A DNA stretch of 64,000 bases from Bacteroidetes bacterium 43-93 (lineage in GTDB: Bacteria > Bacteroidota > Bacteroidia > Chitinophagales > Chitinophagaceae), in the NCBI GenBank assembly GCA_001897855.1, contig MKUO01000013.1:1-64000 (forward strand). The letters run 5' to 3'. Position 1 is the first letter of the stretch. Each line of letters opens with the position of its first letter. This document shows positions 1 to 10,000 of this stretch, piece after piece. The position numbers and the translations under genes were made by a program. Under the pieces are notes generated by a model. That model was given only the letters and a program-made list of their open reading frames with translations, did not search any database and had not been told where the DNA came from.

Positions 1-1
1 A

Positions 2-334
2 CTGAAAGTACGTTCTAACAAAAACTTCAGCGTAACGGTAAAGACCAGCTCTGCTAACTTTTCTTATACAGGTTCTACCACTCCTGCTCCTACTATGCCA
101 GTAAGCGGTGTATTAGCTCTTAAAGTAAGTGCAAACGCTACCAGCGGAACAGTAGCTACACCGTTCTCTACTACAGCTTATGCAGGCTTAACAAGCGCTA
201 ACCAAAACCTGATCACCAACGGTAGCCGCGGTGGTAACCAAACCTTCAGCGTAATGTACCAGGCAACACCTGGCTTCAGCTACCCTGCAGGTACTTATAC
301 TACAGATGTAGTGTACACTGCTACTCAACTGTAA
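2..334 (+). CDS. C-terminal fragment of a surface/coat-like beta-rich protein
   Basis: The frame is open from base 2, so the N-terminus lies outside the window. The visible 110 residues are rich in Thr, Ser, Ala, Asn and Val, contain no Cys, and end in a strand-like stretch (GTYTTDVVYTATQL). That ending resembles the last beta strand of spore-coat-U or WxL-like beta-sandwich domains. I infer an exported beta-sandwich protein, but the signal peptide would be in the missing part and no family is certain. No T9SS sorting domain is seen at the C-terminus. A small gene follows 48 nt downstream. Confidence 0.6.
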   Translation: MKVRSNKNFSVTVKTSSANFSYTGSTTPAPTMPVSGVLALKVSANATSGTVATPFSTTAYAGLTSANQNLITNGSRGGNQTFSVMYQATPGFSYPAGTYTTDVVYTATQL

Positions 335-382
335 GTTGAATAGCGGTGGCAACAAAAAATTTAAAACATAACACATAGAGCG

Positions 383-580
383 ATGGAACCCGAAATAGCG
401 ATTAAACTTTATGAACTAAAATACAAAGCCATCTTAAGCTTCGAAAGATATCATGAATTGCTGCAGAAAGGCTTAGATCTGATAAAAGAGAATGGCCTCC
501 GTAAGAAATGTAACCCTATTGAGCAAAATGCACTTGAAATAGGTCTCGACTACATTACAGAGGCAATGTTACAACACTAA
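383..580 (+). CDS. Small hypothetical protein (65 aa)
   Basis: This is an unrecognised 65-residue protein, predicted mostly helical and highly charged (for example KLYELKYKAIL and ERYHELLQKGLDLIKENG), with no signal peptide or membrane segment. It starts at ATG 48 nt after the upstream gene and ends 2 nt before a strong hairpin terminator. The tight terminator placement and the absence of a longer competing frame support a real gene. It could be co-transcribed with the surface-protein gene. No function is proposed. Confidence 0.6.
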   Translation: MEPEIAIKLYELKYKAILSFERYHELLQKGLDLIKENGLRKKCNPIEQNALEIGLDYITEAMLQH

Positions 581-582
581 TT

Positions 583-609
583 AAGAGCGGGCTTAGCCCG
601 CTCTTTTCG
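583..609 (+). terminator. Rho-independent terminator after the 65-aa gene
   Basis: Arms AAGAGCGGGC (583-592) and GCCCGCTCTT (596-605) form a perfect 10-bp stem with a 3-nt loop, followed by a short T run. Confidence 0.85.
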
Positions 610-708
610 TATATATCTTCTATTATAAAACATTATTATTTTTTCATACATTAGCGAATTCTAAATGAAGAGAATAAGGGCTCTTCGTTATAAATCGTTC
701 TATAATTT

Positions 709-2859
709 ATGAATTTCCGTCAAACCATCCTGGTGGGCATTGGCATTTTCTTGTCCATGCTTGTTGCAGATGGCATTTATACTTATTACCATCCTGCCAT
801 TGTGCAAAGCGGCCTTTATCTTTTATCTAAGGTAATATTGAGCGTTTCGTTTTGCATTGGGGGATTTTATACCGTCTGGGCATTAAAGAAAAATATCACG
901 ACAAAAATAAAAGCAGAGCAACGGGCTATTGTGCAGGAGGGCCGCTACCGAAAAATTGTTGAAGAATCAGGCATTACTACCATCGCTACTGATATAGACG
1001 GCGTCATAAAATTCGTTAGTAAAAATGTAGAGCGTTTATCTGGACACACCCCGCAGGAAATGACAGGGTTATCAGTAACTGATTGTATGCCACTTGAGTT
1101 TAGAGACAGTGTTGCTATGCTTATCGAAAACGCGTCATCAGATAGCGAATACAATACAACTATTGAGATACAAATTTTCACTAAGGATCAGAAGAACAAA
1201 TGGGTGGGTTGCAGACTCTATAACATCAGCGACGAGGAAGGCAGATTAAAAGAATTACAATTCATGATCTGGGATAATGACTACAGCAAACTATTAGAAC
1301 TGGAATTAAGGAGTTTGGAACAGGAACGCATCAAGCAACAAAATTTGCTGCAAGCCGTTGTCGATACCAATCCTAATATCATCTACATAAAAAATCTAAA
1401 AGGAGAATACGTGCTCACCAATAAAAAGATGCGTGAGCTTACAGAATACATTGAACACGAAAACAAAGTCACCGAAAAGGAAGTATTCAGATCTAATGAC
1501 AGATTATTTGAGTATCAGACATACGATAAAGACGTAATCGAAAATAAAAAAATTGTTGCCTTCGAAGACAGCTTTCCATATCACGATGATATAAAGCATC
1601 TGTATGTAATGAAGTTTCCAATGTTCGATGAGAATGGAAATGTGGAGTATATATGTGGGGTATCTGTTGACATTACAGAGTTGAAGAATACGCAAATACA
1701 AATGCTGGAGGCCAGGGAAGAAGCAATGCAGGCAAAGGAGGCACAGGAAAACTTTCTGGCAAATATGAGTCACGAGATACGGACTCCCATGAATGGCGTG
1801 ATGGGTATGAGCAATTTGTTATTAGAAACGTCCCTCAACTCCGACCAAAAAGAATATGTCCAATCAATAAAAGAATCTGCAGAAAACCTCTTAAGCATTA
1901 TCAATGATCTGCTTGACTTTTCTAAGATCAAATCGGGCAAATTCCATATTGATGAACATGATTTTGATGTAGCCGATACGGTACGAAAAGCTATCTACCC
2001 ATTACAGGTAAAGGCACAGGAAAAAAATCTTTCATTTCATTGCTTTATTGACACAACAGTGCCCGAAAATGTTGTTGGCGATGCGCTCCGTCTTCAGCAA
2101 ATGCTTATCAACCTTGTAGCTAATGCTATTAAGTTTACTACAAGGGGTAGTATTAACATCAAGGTATTTCCTATCGAACAAAGCAAAGAAGAAGTACTGC
2201 TATGCCTGGAAGTTGCAGATACAGGCATTGGTATTGAAGCAAGTAAGCTGGACCAAGTTTTTGAACTATACACGCAAAGTGATAAAAATACGTCCCGGAT
2301 ATATGGCGGTACCGGCCTCGGTCTGGCTATCGTAAAACAACTGGCCGAACTTCAAAATGGTAAGGTGAATGTACGAAGCAAACCGGGAGAAGGCTCCGTC
2401 TTTACTATACACATCCCATATAGGATCAAGTACGTTACCGGTAAGGCAAAACCATCAGCACCTAAAAATCTGTATTCAAATGGCCTGTTACAAGGTCTGA
2501 AGATATTAGTTGCAGAAGACAACTTAATAAATCAGAAGGTGGTCTTGTACACACTAAAAAATCAGGGTGCTGAAGTTTCTATGGCAAATAATGGAAAGGA
2601 AGCTGTATCTATATTGAATGACGGCATCTATGACCTTATCCTAATGGATCTGCAAATGCCGGAAATGGATGGATACCAGGCTACTAAATACATTCGTAGC
2701 TCATTAAACATGCAAACCCCTATCATCGCAATGACGGCGGACGCAATGAAAGGCGAATCGGAAAAATGTATTGCGGCAGGTATGCAGGATTATGTATCCA
2801 AACCTTTTGAACCTGATGAGCTTTTTGCCAAAATACTCTCTCATACCAACAGGTCTTAA
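709..2859 (+). CDS. Hybrid sensor histidine kinase/response regulator
   Basis: This 716-residue membrane kinase has two N-terminal transmembrane helices (about 8-25 and 36-58). Two PAS-like sensor regions follow (about 80-200 and 210-330), then a HisKA domain with phospho-acceptor His355 in SHEIRTPMNG. The HATPase domain carries the N box around residue 468, DTGIGIE around 503 and GGTGLGLAI around 533. A C-terminal receiver domain begins near 597, with the phospho-acceptor Asp about 647 in LILMDLQMPEMDG. There is no Hpt domain and no DNA-binding output, so phosphotransfer must use a separate partner. No regulator gene adjoins it. The start is ATG; no clear TAnnTTTG box precedes it. The signal sensed is unknown. 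Confidence 0.93.
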   Translation: MNFRQTILVGIGIFLSMLVADGIYTYYHPAIVQSGLYLLSKVILSVSFCIGGFYTVWALKKNITTKIKAEQRAIVQEGRYRKIVEESGITTIATDIDGVIKFVSKNVERLSGHTPQEMTGLSVTDCMPLEFRDSVAMLIENASSDSEYNTTIEIQIFTKDQKNKWVGCRLYNISDEEGRLKELQFMIWDNDYSKLLELELRSLEQERIKQQNLLQAVVDTNPNIIYIKNLKGEYVLTNKKMRELTEYIEHENKVTEKEVFRSNDRLFEYQTYDKDVIENKKIVAFEDSFPYHDDIKHLYVMKFPMFDENGNVEYICGVSVDITELKNTQIQMLEAREEAMQAKEAQENFLANMSHEIRTPMNGVMGMSNLLLETSLNSDQKEYVQSIKESAENLLSIINDLLDFSKIKSGKFHIDEHDFDVADTVRKAIYPLQVKAQEKNLSFHCFIDTTVPENVVGDALRLQQMLINLVANAIKFTTRGSINIKVFPIEQSKEEVLLCLEVADTGIGIEASKLDQVFELYTQSDKNTSRIYGGTGLGLAIVKQLAELQNGKVNVRSKPGEGSVFTIHIPYRIKYVTGKAKPSAPKNLYSNGLLQGLKILVAEDNLINQKVVLYTLKNQGAEVSMANNGKEAVSILNDGIYDLILMDLQMPEMDGYQATKYIRSSLNMQTPIIAMTADAMKGESEKCIAAGMQDYVSKPFEPDELFAKILSHTNRS

Positions 2860-2871
2860 CCTGGCAAAATA

Positions 2872-2909
2872 AAAAAGAGAGCAGACTTAGGCCTGCTCTC
2901 TTTTTATTT
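2872..2909. terminator. Bidirectional terminator between the hybrid kinase and mlaE-like genes
   Basis: AAAAAGAGAGCAG (2872-2884) pairs with CTGCTCTCTTTTT (2893-2905) around an 8-nt loop. A/T runs on both sides serve the convergent genes ending at 2859 and 2923. Confidence 0.9.
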
Positions 2910-2922
2910 TCAGATCTGTGAT

Positions 2923-3666
2923 TTACAACAATAATATCGACAATACATAATCGCCTAAAAGAATCAGGATACAACTAACTATTACTGAGGTTGTCGACGC
3001 CCTGCCAATTTCAAGGGCTCCGCCTTTTACATAATATCCATAATAAGCTGGCACTATAGAAATGATCAGGGCAAACGTCAAAGATTTAGCCATAGCAAAG
3101 AAAAGGTTATATGGCTTAAAATCCTGTGTTAGTCCCTGGTAAAATTGCTCTTCGGTAATAATGCTGGAGAATTTGCCTGCAGTGTAACCGCCACCAATGC
3201 TTATGGCAATAGACAACACGATAAGGCATGGCACCATTATCGCTGCCGCGATGATCTTTGGCAATACCAGGTAGGTCTTGGTATTAATACCCATAATTTC
3301 CAATGCATCTATTTGTTCGCTTACCCTCATGTTTCCCAGCTCAGATGCGATCTTTGACCCAACAACGCCGGCCAATACAATACATATCACGGTTGGTGAT
3401 AGTTCCAATATAGTGGAATCACGGTTGATCTGGGCAATAACAGGTTTAGGCACCAGTGGGCTTATTAACTGGTAAGCTGTTTGTATGGTTAGTACAGCGC
3501 CAAGAAAGAACGAGATAACAATAACAATAGGTAAAGAACGGATTCCCATATCATTGCACTGTTCTATAAACTCCTTCCAATAAACCCTAAAATTTTCCGG
3601 CCTGCTGATAGATTCCTTCAGCATTATCGCTATCCTACCAAGGTGCTCTAAAAATTGCTTCAGCAT
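2923..3666 (-). CDS. mlaE: MlaE family ABC transporter permease (lipid transport)
   Basis: This 247-residue integral membrane protein has five to six hydrophobic segments and family hallmarks such as VIVISFFLGAVLTIQ and the ELGNMRVSEQIDALEIMGI cytoplasmic loop. MlaE permeases work with an MlaF ATPase and an MCE-domain MlaD protein in retrograde phospholipid transport. Neither partner is present: the gene stands between a terminator on its 3' side and secDF on its 5' side. Length is normal for the family. A TACATTTG -7 box lies 6 nt before the ATG. The assignment to MlaE is firm; the substrate is inferred. Confidence 0.9.
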   Translation of the reverse strand: MLKQFLEHLGRIAIMLKESISRPENFRVYWKEFIEQCNDMGIRSLPIVIVISFFLGAVLTIQTAYQLISPLVPKPVIAQINRDSTILELSPTVICIVLAGVVGSKIASELGNMRVSEQIDALEIMGINTKTYLVLPKIIAAAIMVPCLIVLSIAISIGGGYTAGKFSSIITEEQFYQGLTQDFKPYNLFFAMAKSLTFALIISIVPAYYGYYVKGGALEIGRASTTSVIVSCILILLGDYVLSILLL

Positions 3667-3672
3667 ATTTTA

Positions 3673-3680
3673 CAAATGTA
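3673..3680 (-). promoter_or_regulatory. -7 promoter box (TACATTTG) of mlaE
   Basis: Exact TAnnTTTG match on the minus strand, 6 nt from the ATG and downstream of the secDF terminator, so mlaE is probably its own transcription unit with almost no leader. Confidence 0.65.
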
Positions 3681-3694
3681 GTATCAATTACAAC

Positions 3695-3728
3695 AAAAAT
3701 CCCGTTCCATGAGAACGGGATTTTTTAT
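3695..3728 (-). terminator. Terminator after secDF
   Basis: AAAAATCCCGTTC (3695-3707) pairs with GAACGGGATTTTT (3713-3725) around a 5-nt loop. On the minus strand it ends in a T run after the secDF stop. Confidence 0.9.
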
Positions 3729-3746
3729 TCAATTAAAATCAGATCC

Positions 3747-6700
3747 TTAAGCAAGTTTCTTCAATTCTTCAATTTGGGCTTCACGATCCACTTCATTCTT
3801 CAGCTTATCACCTTTATCCATATCAACCAATATCGGCGCAGCTACAAAAATAGAAGAGTATGTACCGGTAACAACACCTATCAGCATTGCAAACGCAAAG
3901 CCACGTGTTACCTCGCCACCAAATATAAATAGTATCAGCACTGACAGGAATACAGTAAGGGATGTCATTACGGTACGGCTCAATGTATCATTAATAGCCC
4001 TATTAATAACACTATCCTTACCTTCCTTAGGACTCTTACGGAAGTATTCACGGATGCGGTCAAACACAATCACAGTATCGTTCATCGAGAAACCTATCAC
4101 CGTTAAGACGGCGGCAATAAAGTGCTGGTCGATCTCCAGGGCGAAAGGAACTACACCTTTCAGGAAAGAGAATACCGCTAACGTTACGCATACGTCGTGC
4201 AGCAATGCCACAATAGTACCTAACGAGTATTGCCATTTACGGAAACGCATTAAGATGTATATAAATATCGCTATGATAGAGAAAACTGTTGCTTTAATAG
4301 CACCTGCCTTCAGGTCGTCAGAAATGGTAGGTAAAACCGTCTGAGAACTTTGGATATACTTTGTTACAAAAGTTTCCTCATCAACTGACGCCGATAAGAG
4401 GTTTGATTCCTTCAGACCTGTGTATAACTGATGCTGCACTTTTTTCTCTACCTCCAGACCTGGTTCTTTTATCAGGTAAGCAGTAGTGATATTTAGCTGG
4501 TTATCCTGACCTATAGTTTTCACCACAGGATATTCGCCATTAAAATATGGCTTCAGTTTTTCGCGTATCTCAGATACTTTATGCTGCTGATCAAACTTAA
4601 CCGTATAGCTACGTCCACCATCAAATTCTACACCATAGTCAAAACCGTTGATAAAGGAGCCGATACCTGCCAGCAATACTACTACAGATATACCATAAGC
4701 TATTTTACGGGCACCAACAAAGTTGAAGTGAGCTTTACGGAATATAGATTTAGAAAGACCTGTAAAGTATTTAAAGTGGCGTTCGCGCCTTGTATATATA
4801 TCTGTTACCAACCTTGATACAAGGATACCACAGAACAATGACAACAGGATACTTATGATCTGCGTTGTAGCAAAACCTAATACAGGACCTAAGCCAAAAG
4901 TAAACAGAATCACAGATGTGATCAGGATAGTAACGTGACCATCAAGCACAGGCGCTAAAGAGTTAGTATAACCTTTTTTAATGGCGTCTGCATAACTGCT
5001 GCCACCGGCAAGCTCTTCTTTTATCCGCTCAAAGATGATAACGTTTGTATCCACGGCCATACCGATACCTAGTACCAAACCTGCTATACCAGGCATCGTC
5101 AATGTAGCGTGCAGTGCAGAAAGGATACCAATTGTAAACAGTACGTTTAATACCAATGAAATGTTAGCTACAATACCGCCTGTGTTATAATAAACAAGCA
5201 TTAGTATGAATATAACGATGAACGAAATCACCAGTGAATTCATACCGGCTGCAATCGACTCAGCACCAAGTGTAGGACCTACCACTTGCTCTTGTACTAT
5301 ATGAGCAGGGGCAGGCAATTTACCCGACTTCAGGATATTTGCAAGGTCGGTCGCCTGTTCTACAGAAAAATTACCGCTGATAGATGTACTACCATTAGGT
5401 ATTTCACCATTCACCAAAGGAGCAGAATAAACCTTATCATCAAGTACTACCGCTACATATTTACCTACATTATCACCGGTCATTTTCTTCCACACACGGG
5501 CACCGGTCACATCCATATTCATAGACACTTCAGGCTTACCTGTCAGCGGGCTATAATCCATACGCGCATCTGTCACGTGGTCTCCTTCCAGCTTAGATTC
5601 ACTTTCGCCCGGCGCTGTTTTCAGTGCATACAAATAAAGAGGTGCATTAGGATTGCGGCCATCCTTTTTGTCTTGCGCACCATATACAAACTTCACATTG
5701 TTAGGAAATTTATTACGTACCACATCCAATGAAAGATAGTGGTTCAATTTGGCTGTATCTTTTTTTGCAACGATACCTACAACCGGCCCCTGGTTAACAT
5801 TACCTTGTTGGCTTATGTTTGGATACCACACAGAAAACAAAGGATTTTTCTTTTGAGCATCCTTCATTGCATTTGCTGCAGAATCACCTCCGTTTGCAGT
5901 TTTTGTACCGTCTGTCTTACCTCCTGCAAGCAGCGAAGACAAGCTGGCAGTATCATTATCATTCGCCTTTGGAGCTTCTGTTGCTGCAACAGCAGTTTGT
6001 TTAGCAGTATCTGCAGTTGTATCTTCTTTTACACCAGACAGGTATGATGCTAATGCATCATTGGCAGGCTTTATGCTATTAATAATTTCCTGATTGCTGT
6101 ATGTTTCAAAAAATTGCAGTTTTGCTGTAGATTGCAAGTAGTTGCGCACACGTTCAGGATCACGTACACCGGCCAGTTCTACAGTGATGATACCTTTGTT
6201 ATCATCCAGGTTAATGTTTGGAGAGGCAACACCGAATTTATCTATACGCGTCAACAATACATTATAGGTACGCTTGATGGCATCTTTAGCTTCTTTATTG
6301 ATCTTGGCAAGCACCTCATCATTAGTAGATTGCAGTGTTAGGGTCTTTTCAGAAGGTTTAGTAAACAGATATGCCAGTTTAGCATTAGGATTATCTTTTT
6401 TAAACGCTTCACCGAACAGGGTCACAAAGTTAGCCTGGCTGTTTGCTTTAGCCTTGTTGGCATCGGCAATAGCCTGGTTCAGCATCGGGTCCTTCGGATT
6501 ATTTGACATGGAACGTACCAGCTCATCAAGGCTTACCTCAAGGGTAACGTTCATACCCCCCTGAAGATCAAGGCCCAAATTTAATTCCTGTTCTTTGGCC
6601 TCCATGTAGGTATATTTTTTCAGCAGAGGTACATTCATTACTGTTTCTCCCTGCATGCTATCTACGATAGCATCATACCTTTCGTTGGTAAGCTTTTCCA

Positions 6701-6863
6701 GTTCTTTTCCCGCAATCTGCGGATCTATTTGCTTCGCCTGTATTGCGGCTTTACTGCGCTGCTTCTTCTCAAAATTTCGTACCACAAATGTGAACGACAA
6801 CTGGTACAAAGAGATAAGGATAAGCGCTACGGTAAAAAATCTTACCAACCCTTTTAATTGCAT
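3747..6863 (-). CDS. secDF: Fused protein translocase subunit SecDF
   Basis: This 1038-residue inner-membrane protein joins SecD and SecF, which use the proton gradient to help pull proteins across the Sec channel. The SecD half has an N-terminal TM helix, the DLQGGMNVTLEV motif, a large periplasmic region, and a TM bundle with VLGIGMAVDTNVIIFERI. The SecF half starts near residue 700 (FDYGVEFDGGRSY) and has the conserved FSMNDTVIVFDRIRE. A low-complexity Ala/Asp/Thr/Asn-rich insert of about 60 residues (around 285-345) interrupts the SecD periplasmic domain. The fusion is the usual form in Bacteroidota. It is a single-gene unit with its own -7 box and terminator. Confidence 0.97.
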   Translation of the reverse strand: MQLKGLVRFFTVALILISLYQLSFTFVVRNFEKKQRSKAAIQAKQIDPQIAGKELEKLTNERYDAIVDSMQGETVMNVPLLKKYTYMEAKEQELNLGLDLQGGMNVTLEVSLDELVRSMSNNPKDPMLNQAIADANKAKANSQANFVTLFGEAFKKDNPNAKLAYLFTKPSEKTLTLQSTNDEVLAKINKEAKDAIKRTYNVLLTRIDKFGVASPNINLDDNKGIITVELAGVRDPERVRNYLQSTAKLQFFETYSNQEIINSIKPANDALASYLSGVKEDTTADTAKQTAVAATEAPKANDNDTASLSSLLAGGKTDGTKTANGGDSAANAMKDAQKKNPLFSVWYPNISQQGNVNQGPVVGIVAKKDTAKLNHYLSLDVVRNKFPNNVKFVYGAQDKKDGRNPNAPLYLYALKTAPGESESKLEGDHVTDARMDYSPLTGKPEVSMNMDVTGARVWKKMTGDNVGKYVAVVLDDKVYSAPLVNGEIPNGSTSISGNFSVEQATDLANILKSGKLPAPAHIVQEQVVGPTLGAESIAAGMNSLVISFIVIFILMLVYYNTGGIVANISLVLNVLFTIGILSALHATLTMPGIAGLVLGIGMAVDTNVIIFERIKEELAGGSSYADAIKKGYTNSLAPVLDGHVTILITSVILFTFGLGPVLGFATTQIISILLSLFCGILVSRLVTDIYTRRERHFKYFTGLSKSIFRKAHFNFVGARKIAYGISVVVLLAGIGSFINGFDYGVEFDGGRSYTVKFDQQHKVSEIREKLKPYFNGEYPVVKTIGQDNQLNITTAYLIKEPGLEVEKKVQHQLYTGLKESNLLSASVDEETFVTKYIQSSQTVLPTISDDLKAGAIKATVFSIIAIFIYILMRFRKWQYSLGTIVALLHDVCVTLAVFSFLKGVVPFALEIDQHFIAAVLTVIGFSMNDTVIVFDRIREYFRKSPKEGKDSVINRAINDTLSRTVMTSLTVFLSVLILFIFGGEVTRGFAFAMLIGVVTGTYSSIFVAAPILVDMDKGDKLKNEVDREAQIEELKKLA

Positions 6864-6905
6864 AGGTCTTTCTAATTAATACTTATATAGTTTTTTCAGA
6901 GTGGG

Positions 6906-6913
6906 CAAAGATA
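6906..6913 (-). promoter_or_regulatory. -7 promoter box (TATCTTTG) of secDF
   Basis: Exact TAnnTTTG match on the minus strand, 42 nt before the secDF ATG, in a very AT-rich 225-bp divergent intergenic region. Confidence 0.6.
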
Positions 6914-7088
6914 GGATTTAATATAAAAAATAAAAGCCCATTTAAAACACACATTAATCAAAGGTTAATATAAAATATATATTAAAATATGACAATTCAT
7001 ATTATTGTAAATCTTTTAGTTTTTTATTAACGAAAATGTTATTTTTACGACAAGAGTAAACATAACAACTAAATTAATTATCTGAAGC

Positions 7089-10000
7089 ATGACACGAAAA
7101 GTTACGCTATTAGTAGTGGCATTGTTGGCTTTCCATTTAGCGGCCCTGGCTCAGTGTGGTTTTATGGGCAAACAGTCGCAAAGAATTGCCACAGACCCTA
7201 GATACGCCCAGTCTGTTGCTAATTTTGAGGCAAAGTGGCAGAATTTTGTAAATAACATGCCGCCCTCTATGAACGCAATGAAGGTGAATCTACCCGGTGG
7301 TGACACTGTCTTCGAGATACCGGTTGTTGTGCATGTAATGGATACCGGCATCACTTCTATCGGTTCACCAACCAACCCCTCCGCTGCATCAATTTCAGCT
7401 TTTATAGATTATATTAATCAAACTTTTGCTGCAACCTATTCTTACTACCCTTCTACCAGCTCCGGCGGCACAAGGATCCCTATCAGGTTTACCTTAGCAA
7501 AAAGGGATACTAATTGCAACGCCTCTACAGGTATAACACGCGCTAATGCCGGTAGTATATATCCTTTATATAAAACCTCCGGTGTAAATTATCTCGGCTC
7601 GAGCGGTGTTCCGGAATCAAATATCAAGGCTATCAGTACCTGGAATCTGGGTATGTATTACAACATATGGATAGTAAATAAGATAGATGGTGATGGCACA
7701 AGCAGCGCCCCAACAAGGGCTTTTGCGCAAGCACCTGCAGACTACTATGATCCGTTAGACGGACTGGTGATCCTGGCAAATGAAATCAACAGTTTCACTT
7801 CCGCTCCCGGATCCACCATCGGTTATGACGAGGTAATACACGCTTTAGGTCATGCTTTTAACTTGTTAGATGTTTATGATCCCTCGCCAAACTCCTCTGG
7901 TTGTCCCCCAAGCACCAACTGTGCTTCTACCGGCGACCGCGTTTGCGATACAGAACCAATGACGTCTTCTAACGGCGGCTGCTCCAGCGGTACCAACCCA
8001 TGTACCGGAACAACATATGGCACTACCCCTCACAATTTCATGAACAATTCCAGCTGCCGTAGCTTGTTCACCCCGGGCCAACGCACCCGTATGCTATATA
8101 CTATGAAGTCTTTGGTTAGCAGGGCTTGCTTCCTTACTTCTTTAGGCGCTACGCCAATAGGCGCTTCTGTAGTTTCAGCGTGTATCCCGCCTACACATGC
8201 CTACCAGAATTACGATATCGGGCCTAAAAATATAATCATTGCTGACCCTTCTTCCGTTGCGGCTTCTGCAAGAGACACTTTTATGTATGTAACATCAGCA
8301 GGCTATTCAGGCGATGGCAATGTGGACTATATAGATAATACGTGCCGTCACCAGGTAAATCTTATTACCGGCCGTACCTACTCGCTGGTTGTTTTCGCGG
8401 CGCAACCTAATGGCACATCAAACGCACGCGCTACTGCTTATATAGACTTTAACAATAACGGTAATTTTACGGATCCAGGCGAGATGGTGTTAGATGTTCG
8501 TGCTCCTTTTACGGGCCCTACAGACAGGAGGCAGGCAAATTTCACTGTTCCTACCGGAGCTGTTTTGTGCGCACCACTACGCATGCGCGTTATTGTTGAT
8601 CCCAGCGGAACCACACTCGGAGCTTGTAGCGCCACCTCCTACGGGCAAACCGAAGATTATACCGTATATCTTCACAATAATCATCCTCCGGTATTTGGTT
8701 CCGTTACTATTTCTGATCCTCCAATCGGTGGCAACCCATCTTGTTTCATAACACAGTTGAAATTCTATGCTGTACCAAGCTCGGGCATTACAGTTACAGG
8801 CTATAAATGGTACAAAAATCATACAGTAATAAGCGGTGCTACTACCGATACACTGGTTACCAGCACCTTAGCTAATAACGACACTATTTTTGCGAGAGTG
8901 TTCTTCGTTTCGCCTTGCGGTATTGACAGCGCCCAGTCAAACCAGGATACCATCCATCGCGCAGCGACTGTTGCACCTGCAGTGTCTATAGCTCTAACAG
9001 GTGGTGCTATTCCGGGATGTGTAGATGATACACTTACATTTACGGTTAGTAAAACAACTAACCCAGGTACAGCACCATCTTATACATGGCAGTATAATAA
9101 TGGGGCGCTTGCTCTGTCGTCCTCCAACAGCATTATCAGCAATGGCGGTACGGTCCTTAAAGCTTTCAATCTGCCCGCGGGTACCACTATTCGTGTACAA
9201 ATGATGAATACAACAGGATGTGCGGTTCCGACAACTGCAACATCAAACTCTTTTACCACTTCCTATACTCAGAAGCCGCCTACTGTAAACATTGCAGTAA
9301 CAACTGGTACCAACCCGGGTTGCGCAGGTTCTACAATAACAATTACAGCAACTCCTGTATCTGGCGGTACAGCACCCGTATATAAATGGTATGTTAATAA
9401 TATTTTACAAACGGCAGTAACAGGTAACTCCATAACACAGGCGTTTAACAACGGCGATCAGGTGTACGCAGTATTGACATCAAATTCACCTTGCGCGTCC
9501 GTGCCAACGGCTACTTCTAATACTATTACTATAGTACATCAGCAAATCACCGCTTCTGTTACTGTAGCCGTTACTAATCCTACGCCTCTTTGCGATGGTC
9601 ATAAGCTGCAGTTCACGGCAACACCTGTTAATCCTGGTGTAAATCCACCACCAACTTATCAATGGAGAATAAACGGTGTAAACGTTGGTTCGCCACAAGG
9701 AACAGTTGCTGACCTGGTGATCCATAATAATGATACAGTATCTACTATCCTGATATCTACAGACCCTTGCGTTGCTAATCCAAGGGATACTTCTGATTCT
9801 GTGATTGTAGCAACAACGCCTAGCTTAATACCTGGCCTTAAAGTAGATCTTACAACCGGTAAAAATCCAGGTTGTCTTGATTCCTTGCTTGAGTTTACCG
9901 CTTCGGTAACAGACATGGGTACAGGCCCGGCATTTGATTGGTTTGTAAATGGCTTCCCGGTAGCTACCGGAAATGTATTCAGCTCTGCTACATTGCTCGA

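Noticed and set aside
5286-5732. Open frame of 148 codons on the plus strand inside secDF
   Set aside because: Very basic, Cys and Tyr-rich translation typical of an antisense shadow, with no promoter or partner gene.
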